This document shows, piece after piece, positions 33,354-41,895 of a DNA stretch of 64,000 nucleotides. This DNA comes from an uncultured Myxococcales bacterium (GTDB lineage Bacteria > Myxococcota_A > Polyangia > Polyangiales > Polyangiaceae). The notes under the pieces were generated by a model. The model was given only the letters and a program-made list of their open reading frames with translations, had not been told where the DNA came from and did no database searches. Each line of letters starts with the position of its first letter. The first letter of the stretch is position 1. Position numbers and translations under genes: made by a program. The stretch spans positions 1-64,000 of the forward strand of contig CALMUT010000014.1 of the NCBI GenBank assembly GCA_937872925.1, written 5' to 3'.

Positions 33354-35078
33354 TCAGAACGGAGCGCCGCCGGCGCCCGCAAAGGCACCGAAACCACCGC
33401 CGCCGGCGGACCCCGCGAAGCCTCCGGAACCACCGCCCACGCCACCGGTGCCGAAGCCGCAATCTTCCTCACACCAACCCCATTCCTCGGGCGTGCAAAT
33501 GAAGTCACCACAATAAGACGGAGGCGGTGGCGGCGGATAGCCGCAGTCTTGCGGGCAGTTGTAGACTTCCCCGGGACCGCAGATCTTGTCGCCACAGTAA
33601 CCGCCCCAGCCGCAGTCTTGCGGGCAGTTGTACTGGTTTTCACCAGGGCCACATACGTAGTCGCCGCAGTAACCGCCCCAGCCGCAGTCTTGCGGGCAGT
33701 TGTACTGGTTTTCACCAGGGCCACATACGTAGTCGCCGCAGTAACCGCCCCAGCCGCAGTCTTGCGGGCAGTTGTATTGGTTTTCACCCAAGCCACAAAC
33801 GTAGTCGCCGCAGTACCCGTTTTGGTAGCAGTCCTGCGGGCAGTTCTTCTGATTCTCTCCCGGGCCACATACGTAGTCACCGCAGTAACCGCCCCAACCG
33901 CAATCTTGCGGACAGTTGTATTGGTTCTCCCCAGGGCCGCATTGGTAGTCGCCGCAATAGCCGACATAGCCGCAGTCTTGCGGGCAATTGTACGGCGTCT
34001 CGCTATTCGGATCGCAGTAGGTGTCGCCGCAGTACCCGCCGTAACCGCAGTCGATGGGGCAGTTCTTTTCGTTCTCACCCGCGCCGCAGATGTAGTCGCC
34101 GCAGTAGCCGGCTTTGTAGCAGTCCGTGGGACAGTTCTTTTCGGTTTCTCCCGGACCACAGATCTTGTCGCCGCAATAGCCAGGCTTGCCGCAGTCGATC
34201 GGGCAGTTGTTCGCCGTCTCTCCCGGGCCGCAGATCTTGTCACCGCAGTACCCCGGCTTGCCGCAGTCCTGTGGACAGTTGTATTGGTTCTCCGTCGCCT
34301 TGTTGCAGTAGCCATCGCCGCAGTAGGTCTGAGTGGCGCAATCGTACGGGCAGTTCTTCTCGTTTTCGCCGGGCCCACAGACCTTGTCGCCGCAGTAGCC
34401 CGACGTCCCGCAATCCATGGGACAGTTCTTCTCGTTTTCGCCGGGTCCGCAGATCTTGTCGCCGCAGTAACCAGGATTGCCGCAATCAATGGGGCAGTTC
34501 TTTTCGTTCTCACCCGGTTCGCACAGGCCGTTGCCGCAGTAAAAAGGCGGACCGCAGTCTTGCGGACAGATGTACGGATCTTCGCCAGGTCCACACTGGC
34601 CATCGCCGCAGTATCCCGGCTGCCCGCAGTCTGACGGGCAGGAGTTTGCGTTCTCGCCTTCGCCGCACAACCCGTCGCCGCAGAAGCCGCAGTCGGACTG
34701 GCACGACCAGGGATCTTCGTCCGGTCCACAGTAGCCATCGCCGCAGTAGCCCTTGCCGCAATCCTGCGGGCACGACTCCATGCTTTCACCTGGATCGCAC
34801 ACGGCGTTGCCACAGCTGCCACCGCAGTCCTTGGGACACGTGGTCTCTTCGCCGGGATCGCATACCGCGTTGCCGCAGTCGTTGCGGCAGTCCGCGGGAC
34901 AGCTCACGGGGTCTTCGCTGGCATCGCAAACTCCATCGCCGCAGGCCACTCCGCCGTCCGCCCCGCTAGAACCGCCGTAGCCCTCACCGGGATCGATCCG
35001 ACTGCCGCAGCCGCTCGAGGCCGTCAGCAGACCCATCCCGCCCAAAAACACCGCCGCCCGAAGCCAGTTCTTGATCAT
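33354..35078 (-). CDS. Lipoprotein of 21 Cys-rich repeats
   Basis: 574 residues. Start at 35078 preceded by GGGGG; lipoprotein signal ending LTASSGCGS. Then about 21 consecutive repeats of roughly 24 residues with the pattern C-G-D/N-x3-C-x-P-G-E-x4-C-P-x-D-C-G and a linking Tyr (for example YCGDYVCGPGENQYNCPQDC), four Cys each, and finally a Gly/Ala/Phe tail. Adjacent repeats near the C-terminus are near identical at the DNA level (72 bp), indicating recent expansion. Probably a stiff disulphide- or metal-bearing surface rod. Long open frames on other strands here are by-products. Confidence 0.85.
   Translation of the reverse strand: MIKNWLRAAVFLGGMGLLTASSGCGSRIDPGEGYGGSSGADGGVACGDGVCDASEDPVSCPADCRNDCGNAVCDPGEETTCPKDCGGSCGNAVCDPGESMESCPQDCGKGYCGDGYCGPDEDPWSCQSDCGFCGDGLCGEGENANSCPSDCGQPGYCGDGQCGPGEDPYICPQDCGPPFYCGNGLCEPGENEKNCPIDCGNPGYCGDKICGPGENEKNCPMDCGTSGYCGDKVCGPGENEKNCPYDCATQTYCGDGYCNKATENQYNCPQDCGKPGYCGDKICGPGETANNCPIDCGKPGYCGDKICGPGETEKNCPTDCYKAGYCGDYICGAGENEKNCPIDCGYGGYCGDTYCDPNSETPYNCPQDCGYVGYCGDYQCGPGENQYNCPQDCGWGGYCGDYVCGPGENQKNCPQDCYQNGYCGDYVCGLGENQYNCPQDCGWGGYCGDYVCGPGENQYNCPQDCGWGGYCGDYVCGPGENQYNCPQDCGWGGYCGDKICGPGEVYNCPQDCGYPPPPPPSYCGDFICTPEEWGWCEEDCGFGTGGVGGGSGGFAGSAGGGGFGAFAGAGGAPF
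33560..34980 (-). repeat. 72-bp coding tandem repeats
   Basis: DNA basis of the 21 Cys-rich repeats; the units around 33600-33790 are almost identical (the block starting CCGCAGTCTTGCGGGCAGTT recurs at 72-bp steps), while those beyond 34600 are diverged. The gradient shows that the array grew at its C-terminal side. Confidence 0.85.
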
Positions 35079-35531
35079 CGCCCCCAGCAGGGTAGCAAGG
35101 CGCGGGCCACACCTTCTAATTCGTGGATCCCTGGGATGCCCAGAGATCCTATGCAAATTGCGGGCTGTGCCACGCCAACTCTTGGCACACAGCGGCAATT
35201 GTGTCGCTTTCGGTACGGCGCGACGGGTCCCAGGGCTCCACCGCACCTCGCGCACTCGCAGGACACAAATACGCAACACGTTTTCAGTATTCGGTGCGTT
35301 CCGTGCGCGCCCAAACGCAGCACGACAGGTGCGTGAATGTGCGCGGATGGGCCTGCATCCCATACGACCACTAGCGAATACTCAGGCAATAAAGTTCAGG
35401 CGGATTTCGCGGAGAACGGCCGAAACACCCTCGGTTCAGCGCGCAATCGTCGGGACAGGTTTGAACACGCGGCGTCCCTCGCCGCGGATACGGGCGCGGA
35501 GATCCTCGGCGCCGAAGGGGACAGTTCCATC
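35079..35531. other. 450-bp divergent intergenic region
   Basis: Lies between the divergently read Cys-repeat lipoprotein and the next lipoprotein, so both promoters should be here. Less GC-rich patches exist around 35145-35165 and 35270-35300. I could not assign a -35/-10 pair with confidence and saw no further gene. Confidence 0.5.
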
Positions 35532-36230
35532 ATGAAACTCATGTTGATCGCCGTGTTGGCGTTGGGTGCGGCTAGCTGCGCGACACCCGTCAATGATTTG
35601 GGAAACGGCGTTGGCGGTAGTAGCGGTGCCGGCGCGAGCTCCGGCTGTTCACAATTTCCGGACTGTAGCTCCTGCGGCAGTTGCGTCGCCGGCTGCATGT
35701 GCTCCGGCTCAACCTACGGAGAATGCGCAAACGTTTGCGGGATCAGTTCAAGCGGCGGCTCAAGCGGCAACGGTGGCAACGCGGGCTCCGGCGGCTTCGG
35801 CAACAGCAGCGGCTTTGGCGGCTTCGGCAACAGCAGCGGCCGCGGCGGTTTCGGCTCGGGCGGTTTTGGTTCAGCGAGTGCCGGCGGCAGCGGCGGATCC
35901 GGTACGGGAGGCTTTGGTTCGACCAGCGCAGGCGGCTCCGGCGGCTTCGGAGGCGGCACGACCTGCTCGGTCACCGTGGGCGATCCGATCTGCGACGCTT
36001 GTGTACACGCGCAGTGCTGCACGGAGGCGGAGGCCTGCGTGAACAACCCGGACTGCACAGGACTGATGGCGTGCTTGGGGCTATCCACAGCGTGCCAAAG
36101 CGCGACCACCATGACACAACTACTCGCCTGTGCGGACACAGCATGTCCCGCGCAGATCGCAGGCAAAGCTTCCTTCAGCGCCTATGTGACCTGCATGTCG
36201 ACCCAGTGCGCAGGCTCTTGTGGGATCTAA
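35532..36230 (+). CDS. Gly/Phe-spacer lipoprotein with Cys-rich ends
   Basis: 232 residues. Lipoprotein signal VLALGAASC, a small N-terminal Cys cluster (DCSSCGSCVAGCMCSG), about 90 residues of spacer made of GGFG/SS-type repeats, and a C-terminal helical Cys domain (CDACVHAQCCTEAEACVNNPDCTGLMACL and so on) that resembles the product of 44168-44629. Purine-rich GAAGGGGA (35513-35520) lies upstream. Possibly a surface adhesin family. Confidence 0.75.
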   Translation: MKLMLIAVLALGAASCATPVNDLGNGVGGSSGAGASSGCSQFPDCSSCGSCVAGCMCSGSTYGECANVCGISSSGGSSGNGGNAGSGGFGNSSGFGGFGNSSGRGGFGSGGFGSASAGGSGGSGTGGFGSTSAGGSGGFGGGTTCSVTVGDPICDACVHAQCCTEAEACVNNPDCTGLMACLGLSTACQSATTMTQLLACADTACPAQIAGKASFSAYVTCMSTQCAGSCGI

Positions 36231-36422
36231 GGCTTGGGGCGGTTTGCCGAGTCGCGGCCCTTGACTGACGGCCTGGAATACAGCGTTTCGTATCTGCGAT
36301 TTCCGGATTCACCTCGGTTGGTTTTGGGTCGCGCCCCTGGCCGGCGCTGGGCCCCTAATCTCTCCCTAGGCCCCCCAGCCCGTCGGCTGCCCCTTGACGA
36401 AGCCCGATTTCTTGGTTATTTG

Positions 36423-36436
36423 GTTGGTTAACCAAC
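36423..36436. promoter_or_regulatory. 14-bp perfect palindrome before tetR-type gene
   Basis: GTTGGTTAACCAAC (36423-36436) ends 9 bases before the ATG at 36446. Just upstream are TTGACG (36394-36399) and TTATTT (36416-36421), a reasonable -35/-10 pair with 16 bp spacing. The palindrome would therefore overlap the start of transcription, as autoregulatory TetR operators do. Confidence 0.65.
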
Positions 36437-36445
36437 TTAGAAACC

Positions 36446-37078
36446 ATGGCCCGACCCAGCAATACCGAGGAGCGACGCGCCCAAATCACGGGTGGATTGG
36501 CAAAAGTGATGGCCAAGCGTGGTTTCGACGGTGCGTCGGTCGCCGCGGTCGCCAAGGCGGCACGTCTGAGCCCCGGGTTGGTGCACTACCACTTCAAGAA
36601 CAAGCAGCAGATCTTGCTGGCGCTGCTGAACGATCTTGTGGCGCAGCACGCAGCGGGTCTCGATGCACGCTTGCAGGTCGCACAAGGTGACCCCATCGAC
36701 GAACTGGTCGCTTTCATCGACTTTCACCTGGGCGTCGGCGCGGACGCCGATCCCCAAGCGCTAGCGTGCTGGATCCTGCTCAGTGGCGAGGCCCTGCGCA
36801 ATCAGGCCGTGCGCGTCGAGTTCGAGCAGGCACTACAATCCATCATCGCACGGTTGCGGGAGATCCTGCGGCGCGGCGCGGCCTCCGGCACATTCACTAC
36901 GTCCTCCGTCGATGCGGCCGCCAGTGCCCTCGTTGCGACAATTCAAGGCTACTTCGTGCTCGCTGCAACTGCGCGCTCGGCGATCCCGAGCGGTTCCGCC
37001 GCGGCATGCGCCAAACAGATGGCAGAGGGGTTACTGCGTCCGGAACGCTCGCTGCACGCAACGGAGCCCGTATCATGA
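36446..37078 (+). CDS. TetR-family transcriptional repressor
   Basis: 210 residues. N-terminal HTH (RRAQITGGLAKVMAKRGFDGASVAAVAKAARLSPGLVHYHFKNKQQIL) is typical of TetR, of the BetI/AcrR-like group; the C-terminal 130 residues form the ligand-binding helices. It is directly followed by, and overlaps through an 11-codon frame, the permease gene it probably controls. The palindrome at 36423 is the likely operator. Ligand unknown. Confidence 0.9.
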   Translation: MARPSNTEERRAQITGGLAKVMAKRGFDGASVAAVAKAARLSPGLVHYHFKNKQQILLALLNDLVAQHAAGLDARLQVAQGDPIDELVAFIDFHLGVGADADPQALACWILLSGEALRNQAVRVEFEQALQSIIARLREILRRGAASGTFTTSSVDAAASALVATIQGYFVLAATARSAIPSGSAAACAKQMAEGLLRPERSLHATEPVS

Positions 37079-37110
37079 GCTTGCCACTCACGATGGAGCT
37101 CGCGTCGTGA
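37075..37110 (+). CDS. 11-codon linking frame between tetR and permease
   Basis: ATG at 37075 overlaps the tetR-type stop (ATGA), encodes MSLPLTMELAS, and ends with TGA overlapping the GTG of the permease (GTGA). It could be a translated leader that couples the two large genes, or chance. GGAG (37094-37097) inside it serves the permease start. Confidence 0.3.
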   Translation: MSLPLTMELAS

Positions 37111-38351
37111 ACTCGCCGCTCGGCAGCGCCGCGGCGAAGCTGGGTCTGCTCGGCGCACTGTACTTCTCCCAAGGCTTGCCCTTCGGTTTCTTCACCCAAG
37201 CGCTGCCCGTCATGCTGCGTCAGCAAGGTCTTTCCTTGGGTACCATCGGTCTCACTTCGCTGTTAGCGATCCCCTGGGCGCTGAAGTTCCTGTGGGCGCC
37301 GCTGGTGGATCGCTTCGGCAGCGCACGCTTCGGCATGCGCAAGAGTTGGATCGTGCCGCTGCAGTGCGCGTCGGCGCTCATCCTGCTGATTCTCGGAATT
37401 TCTGCGGAAAATACGCCACTGCGTGTGCTGCTCCTGGCCGTCTTCTCGCTCAATCTGGTAGCCGCGACTCAAGACATTGCGACGGACGGTTTGGCCGTCG
37501 ACATGCTGCGCCCGCACGAGCGCGGCTTCGCAAACGGTCTTCAGGTCGCGGGCTACCGCGTCGGCATGATCGTCGGCGGAGGCGCGTTGCTTATCCTGCA
37601 TGATCGCCTAGGATCCAGAGGCACCTTCTGCATCATGGCAGCGTTGACTCTCCTAGCCACGCTACCCATCTTGTTTGCCCGAGAACAAACCCGCGCGGCG
37701 CCGCCCGCCCCCGCCGCTGGCGGTCCCGTGCACTTTCTACGACGCCCCGGCGCTGCGCGGCTGCTTGCCTTGATTGTGGCGTACAAGGCTGGGGATGCTT
37801 TCGCCGGAGGCATGTTGCGCCCGTTCTTGGTCGATGCAGGGCTGAGCCTCGAAGACATCGGCTGGCTGCTCGGCACAGTTGGTTTCTTGGCGGGACTGCT
37901 CGGGGCACTCTGCGGGGGCGCTTTGATCAACCGTCTAGGGCGCAAGCCGTCTCTGATCGCCTTTGGTCTGCTGCAGGCGCTCACCGTCGCCAGTTACGCG
38001 TATCTGGCTTTGGGCACTCCGGGCCGCCCCGCGCTCTACACACTATGCGCCGCAGAGCACTTTGCCGGCGGCATGGCAACCGCCGCATTGTTCACCTGCA
38101 TGATGGACTGGTCGTCGGAAGATGCGAGCGCAACTGACTACACGGTGCAGGCCAGCGCCGTCGTGATCGCGACCGGAGCCGCCGCAGCGCTGGCCGGATT
38201 CAGTGCGCAAGCCCTGGGATATCCGGTCCACTTCAGCCTCGGGGGGGTGCTCGCCCTGGGCGCGTTGTGGCTCGTGCACCGCTATTTTCCGACCGCGGGC
38301 GGCGTAGCGAAGCTTCGCGATTCCCGCGGCAAGGCGGCCCTGTGCGCGTAG
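37107..38351 (+). CDS. AmpG/PAT-type MFS permease
   Basis: 414 residues with about 12 membrane helices. GTG start, GGAG 9 bases upstream. The fragments YFSQGLPFGFFTQALPV, IPWALKFLWAPLVDR and QDIATDGLAVDMLRPHERGFANGLQVAGYR are typical of AmpG, the importer of anhydromuropeptides, and of acetyl-CoA transporter relatives. In Gram-negatives AmpG recycles murein and tunes beta-lactamase induction; here the TetR neighbour suggests regulated uptake. Overlaps coaD by 10 bp. Confidence 0.8.
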   Translation: MNSPLGSAAAKLGLLGALYFSQGLPFGFFTQALPVMLRQQGLSLGTIGLTSLLAIPWALKFLWAPLVDRFGSARFGMRKSWIVPLQCASALILLILGISAENTPLRVLLLAVFSLNLVAATQDIATDGLAVDMLRPHERGFANGLQVAGYRVGMIVGGGALLILHDRLGSRGTFCIMAALTLLATLPILFAREQTRAAPPAPAAGGPVHFLRRPGAARLLALIVAYKAGDAFAGGMLRPFLVDAGLSLEDIGWLLGTVGFLAGLLGALCGGALINRLGRKPSLIAFGLLQALTVASYAYLALGTPGRPALYTLCAAEHFAGGMATAALFTCMMDWSSEDASATDYTVQASAVVIATGAAAALAGFSAQALGYPVHFSLGGVLALGALWLVHRYFPTAGGVAKLRDSRGKAALCA

Positions 38352-38857
38352 CAGTCTACGCCGGGAGCTTCGATCCCGTCACGCGAGGCCACCTGTCCGT
38401 GATCGCGCGGGGCGCGGCGCTCTTCGACCGTTTGATCGTGCTCGTCGCCGTCAACCCCGACAAGCACACTTTGTTTTCGTTGCGCGAACGCGTGCAGCTA
38501 TGTGCAGCAGTCACGTCGCCCTGGCCCAACGTGGGCAGCGAAGGCACCGAGGGCTACGTCGTCGACTTCGCGCGCGCGTCCGGAGCGGGCTACCTGGTGC
38601 GCGGGGTACGCAGCTGCACCGACGTCGAGGGCGAAATCGCCCTCGCGCAACTCAACCGCGACCTGGCGCCCGAGCTCGAAACGGTGTTCGTGCCTGCCCA
38701 CCGCGAGCTGTCCGAGGTGAGCTCTAGCCGGCTCAAGGAACTCGCGACCCAGGGCGCCGACATCAGTGCATACTGCTCGCCGGAGGTTGCGGAAGCGTTG
38801 CAGCGACGGGTAGCGCGCGCAGACGGCGAGTCACAATCGGAGCGTGAACATGTCTAG
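38342..38857 (+). CDS. coaD: Phosphopantetheine adenylyltransferase
   Basis: 171 residues. Catalyses the fourth step of coenzyme A synthesis: ATP plus 4'-phosphopantetheine to dephospho-CoA. The nucleotidyl-transfer motif GSFDPVTRGH (residues 8-17; T/H-x-G-H), YLVRGVRSCTDVEGE and SSSRLKEL match bacterial CoaD. GTG start at 38342 overlapping the permease; it also overlaps the next gene, so expression is coupled. Slightly longer than the usual 160 residues. Confidence 0.95.
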   Translation: MRVAVYAGSFDPVTRGHLSVIARGAALFDRLIVLVAVNPDKHTLFSLRERVQLCAAVTSPWPNVGSEGTEGYVVDFARASGAGYLVRGVRSCTDVEGEIALAQLNRDLAPELETVFVPAHRELSEVSSSRLKELATQGADISAYCSPEVAEALQRRVARADGESQSEREHV

Positions 38858-39596
38858 TTTCGAAGTCCTGGTGCTGGGTGTCGGGGATTCCTTTTCCGAG
38901 CGGCACCATTCGACCTCGGTGCTGATGTGCTGCGACGGCTTTTGGATCGGCATCGACTGTCCTGATATGTACCGCGGCGCATTGCGGAGCGCTGCCGAGC
39001 GCTCAGGTCGCGCTCTGACGCTGTCAGAGATCGACCACGTCTTGATCACCCACGTGCATGGTGACCACATGAACGGGCTGGAGGGCGCGGCATACTTCAA
39101 GCATTTCGCGGAAAAGAAGCGCCTTGGGCTGATCACCTCGGCAGAGCTGCGTGCGACTATTTGGGACGAGCGCCTTGCCGCTAGCATGGGCACGCTCTGG
39201 ACCGGCAGTGAGTTCCGGCGTGTCGGCTTCGACGACTACTTCGAACACACCGCCCTCAGCTGGCACGAAGCCATCCAAGTGGGCCCATTTCGAATCCGAG
39301 CCCGGCGCACGGTGCACCACGTGCCCACCAGCGCACTGTTCATCGAGGCGGGCGGTCGCAGCCTCGGCTACTCCAGCGACACCGCCTACGATCCTGAACT
39401 GATCGCGTTCCTGCAGCCCGCGGACTTGATCATCCACGAGACCAACTTCGGGCCAGCGCACACGCCCTACGCCGACCTTGCGGCGCTTCCAGAGGAGCTA
39501 CGCGCCAAGATGCGGCTGATCCACTATCCCGACAGCTTCGACATCGAAGCCAGCAACATCACCGTGCTTCGCGAGGGCGACGTACTGGTGCCCTAG
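38850..39596 (+). CDS. MBL-fold metallohydrolase
   Basis: 248 residues. The zinc motif THVHGDH is at residues 67-73, with later metal ligands in VHHVPT, YSSDTA and ETNF; the shape is of the ribonuclease Z/PhnP-like subgroup. The substrate is unknown. ATG at 38850 has GGAG 8 bases ahead and overlaps the coaD stop. The stop TAG lies in a CTAG shared with the opposite gene. Confidence 0.85.
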   Translation: MSSFEVLVLGVGDSFSERHHSTSVLMCCDGFWIGIDCPDMYRGALRSAAERSGRALTLSEIDHVLITHVHGDHMNGLEGAAYFKHFAEKKRLGLITSAELRATIWDERLAASMGTLWTGSEFRRVGFDDYFEHTALSWHEAIQVGPFRIRARRTVHHVPTSALFIEAGGRSLGYSSDTAYDPELIAFLQPADLIIHETNFGPAHTPYADLAALPEELRAKMRLIHYPDSFDIEASNITVLREGDVLVP

Positions 39597-40090
39597 TCGC
39601 CTTCTGCCATTTCAGCGATCTCGTAGAACGCGTTCTGATCGCCGTACTCGCGGTCGAGTGTCGCCGCCTGGTTTTCAAGAAACTCTTCCAAGGTGCCGAG
39701 GGGCTCGACAGTGCGGTCCGCAAACTGCACGCCCACCAGGCTTGTCTGCTTGTCGCCAGCTTCCCAGACGGCAAACAGCATGGTGCTCTCGGCGTTCGAC
39801 CCGACACAGAGCAGGCGGTCGTCGGTGAAGAACTTGTCGATCTTTCCCTTCGCCACTTCCACTTTCGCGTCTTCGTCGAATTCGCCGTAGTCCCGGTGAA
39901 AGAACCAAGCGACATCATCGTCTTCGCCATGGAGTTCGAGATCGTCACCGTTGAAATGCGCCATCGCCCCCGCCAGCGCTTTGAGGTCTTTGGGCATGTC
40001 ACTACGAACGCGGGCCAGCATGGCCGGCTCGCCCTCATCCGCCCCCTCGCGCTCGATATAGGCCACCAACGCGCCCAGATATTTTTCCAT
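39593..40090 (-). CDS. Acidic cytoplasmic protein of unknown function
   Basis: 165 residues, rich in Asp and Glu. Start at 40090 preceded by GGGGGG; a longer frame to 40348 is spurious. The sequence has a helical N-terminal half (MEKYLGALVAYIERE, ARVRSDMPKDLKALAGAM) and a C-terminal beta region with VWEAGDKQTSLVGVQFADRT, then EEFLENQAATLDREYG. It weakly recalls SMI1/KNR4-like proteins but the core motifs are not evident. Its stop shares CTAG with the MBL gene. Confidence 0.6.
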   Translation of the reverse strand: MEKYLGALVAYIEREGADEGEPAMLARVRSDMPKDLKALAGAMAHFNGDDLELHGEDDDVAWFFHRDYGEFDEDAKVEVAKGKIDKFFTDDRLLCVGSNAESTMLFAVWEAGDKQTSLVGVQFADRTVEPLGTLEEFLENQAATLDREYGDQNAFYEIAEMAEGD

Positions 40091-40176
40091 GCCCCCCTGT
40101 AGCTGATCTAGCGAACGAACGCGATGCTGCCTCGGAGTCGGACTTGGAGTTGGACTTGACCGAAGGCCAGCGCCGG

Positions 40177-40740
40177 TCAGTAGGGTTTCTGGTTGTTGAA
40201 GTTTCCCGGGGGATCGTAGCTGCAGACCCAGAGTTCCCAGGACCCACCGCCGAAGGGCGAGTTCTGCGTGCAGGTCTTCTTGGCACAGCCAAGGCGCGCA
40301 CTCTTGGCCCAGACGACCTGGGTGTAGTGGCCGCAGACTTTGCTGCACGAGTTGCTCGCGTAGTCATAGTCCGCGACTTCCGAAACCCAAGAGCTGACCA
40401 CCTGGCCCGGCGTGGAAGCGTTCGTGCTGGCGTACAGGTTCTCGCCGTATTGGTTGTTCGAGTGGGCCCAGACGCATTTGTCAGCGACCCCCTGGGCAAC
40501 TTGGGCGAGGGCGCCGGACCAGGCCAGCGGCGGGATGGCAGCTGCCGCGGCGGGGTTGACGCCCGCACGCGCTGCATTGTGCGCCGCGGTCATGCCGCTC
40601 ATGGCGGCGGGCTCCGTGTCTCCACCATTGCCACCACCAGCGTTGCCCCCGCTTCCGCCGCCATCGTCGTCGGAGCTGCAACCCGCCAGACCCGAACATG
40701 CCAACGTGATCGCGAAGCAACAGACGCGCAGAATTCTCAT
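40177..40740 (-). CDS. CAP/SCP-domain lipoprotein
   Basis: 187 residues. Signal ending SGLAGCSSD, an acidic/Gly spacer, then a CAP (SCP/PR-1) domain: AAHNAARAGVN, LAWSGALAQVAQGVADKC, WAHSNNQYGENLYAS, GHYTQVVWAKSARLGCAKKTC and WVCSYDPPGNF, with the His and Glu of the CAP cavity and several disulphide Cys. Bacterial CAP proteins are secreted, of mostly unknown role. Divergent from the gene at 40890. Confidence 0.92.
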   Translation of the reverse strand: MRILRVCCFAITLACSGLAGCSSDDDGGGSGGNAGGGNGGDTEPAAMSGMTAAHNAARAGVNPAAAAAIPPLAWSGALAQVAQGVADKCVWAHSNNQYGENLYASTNASTPGQVVSSWVSEVADYDYASNSCSKVCGHYTQVVWAKSARLGCAKKTCTQNSPFGGGSWELWVCSYDPPGNFNNQKPY

Positions 40741-40889
40741 ACAGGCCAGGATACCACGGCCGCGACGGCCATCCGCTGCGGCGCGGGCAGTGCGGCGGGG
40801 CGACCAAGCCCTGGGGCTGGTGCTGCGTTGGGCGGAAGATCTGCGCTTTTTCGTGACGCCGCTGGCGTTCTGTTTCAGGCTTTGCCCCG

Positions 40890-41810
40890 ATGATTCTTTC
40901 TCGTTTGCTCGCGGCGCCACTCTCATTGGCTGCGCTACTCGCATTGGGGTGCTCTGGCACCGGTGGTGCTGGCGGGACTCCCTTGGACGGCGGCGGCAAC
41001 GCAGGCTTTGACGCCGGGACCGGCGCAACGGGCGCCACCGGCGCGACGGGCGGCGGCGGCACCGGCGGGGGCGGCGTGGTGGAAGCGGGCACGGGCGGCT
41101 CCACACCCGCCGGGCCGGCGGAGGTCTTCGGCCATGGGCCGGATGATCTGTACCGCTTAGACCCAGACACCAAGGCAGTCACGACAATCGGCCCCTTTCA
41201 GGGGTGCTCGACCGTCTGGGACATCGCCCTCGACAAAGACTCGAATATGTTCGCGACGACGGAGTTGGCGCTCTACCGCGTCGATACGAAGACGGCGAAC
41301 TGCCAGCTGGTGGCGTCCGGCGGCCCCTACCCCAACTCGCTATCCTTCGTGCCTGTGGGCACCCTGGACCCGACCCAGGAGACCCTGGTTGGCTACGAGG
41401 ACACCGACTACGTGCGTGTCGACACCACGACGGGGTCGATTCAAGTCGTGAAGTCCGGCGCTCTGATCGGCGGCATGATCTCGAGCGGCGACGTGGTCTC
41501 CGTGATTGGCGGCGGCACGTACCTGACGGTCAAGGGCGGGCAGTGCAGCAATTTTGACTGCATCGTGGAAATCGATCCGAAAACAGGCACCGTGCTCAAG
41601 AATTTGGGCAGCGTGCTGCACAAGTCCGTGTTCGGACTTGGCTTTTGGGCAGGCAAGGCCTACGGATTCACGAGCTTCGGCGAGTTGTTCGAAATCAGCT
41701 TCGTGGGCAGCTCGGCATCGACCACTCCCATCAACATCCCCAACGCGCCCACAGATCTCAAGTTCTGGGGCGCCGGCAGTACGACGAGCGCGCCGCCGGT
41801 CCCGCGCTAG
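40890..41810 (+). CDS. Lipoprotein with beta-propeller-like domain
   Basis: 306 residues. Signal ending LLALGCSG, a Gly/Thr/Ala spacer, and a 220-residue domain with repeated strand-turn units (DDLYRLDPDTKAVTTIG, MFATTELALYRVDTKTANC, YVRVDTTTGSIQVV, VEIDPKTGTVLKNLG) as in beta-propellers or PQQ-like repeats. It probably binds a partner or ligand on the surface. Shares a 149-bp divergent promoter gap with the CAP gene. Confidence 0.75.
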   Translation: MILSRLLAAPLSLAALLALGCSGTGGAGGTPLDGGGNAGFDAGTGATGATGATGGGGTGGGGVVEAGTGGSTPAGPAEVFGHGPDDLYRLDPDTKAVTTIGPFQGCSTVWDIALDKDSNMFATTELALYRVDTKTANCQLVASGGPYPNSLSFVPVGTLDPTQETLVGYEDTDYVRVDTTTGSIQVVKSGALIGGMISSGDVVSVIGGGTYLTVKGGQCSNFDCIVEIDPKTGTVLKNLGSVLHKSVFGLGFWAGKAYGFTSFGELFEISFVGSSASTTPINIPNAPTDLKFWGAGSTTSAPPVPR

Positions 41811-41895
41811 CGCGCCGCTCACCCGCCGCCGCCTTTGGCGGCACGCGGATCCTCCGTTTACGCCTGGCGGACGCCTCTGCTAGGTTTTGCGTCCA

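Noticed and set aside
33287-34969. Several long reading frames on both strands over the Cys-repeat lipoprotein (up to about 500 codons)
   Set aside because: They arise because 72-bp repeats, a multiple of three, have no stops in other frames. Composition is Arg/Ser or Ala/Val-monotonous and the real frame has a signal and regular Cys.
36783-37106. Longer start for the AmpG-like permease
   Set aside because: The upstream extension runs inside the tetR-type gene in another frame and is Arg/Ser-rich; the GTG at 37107 has GGAG and begins the first membrane helix region.
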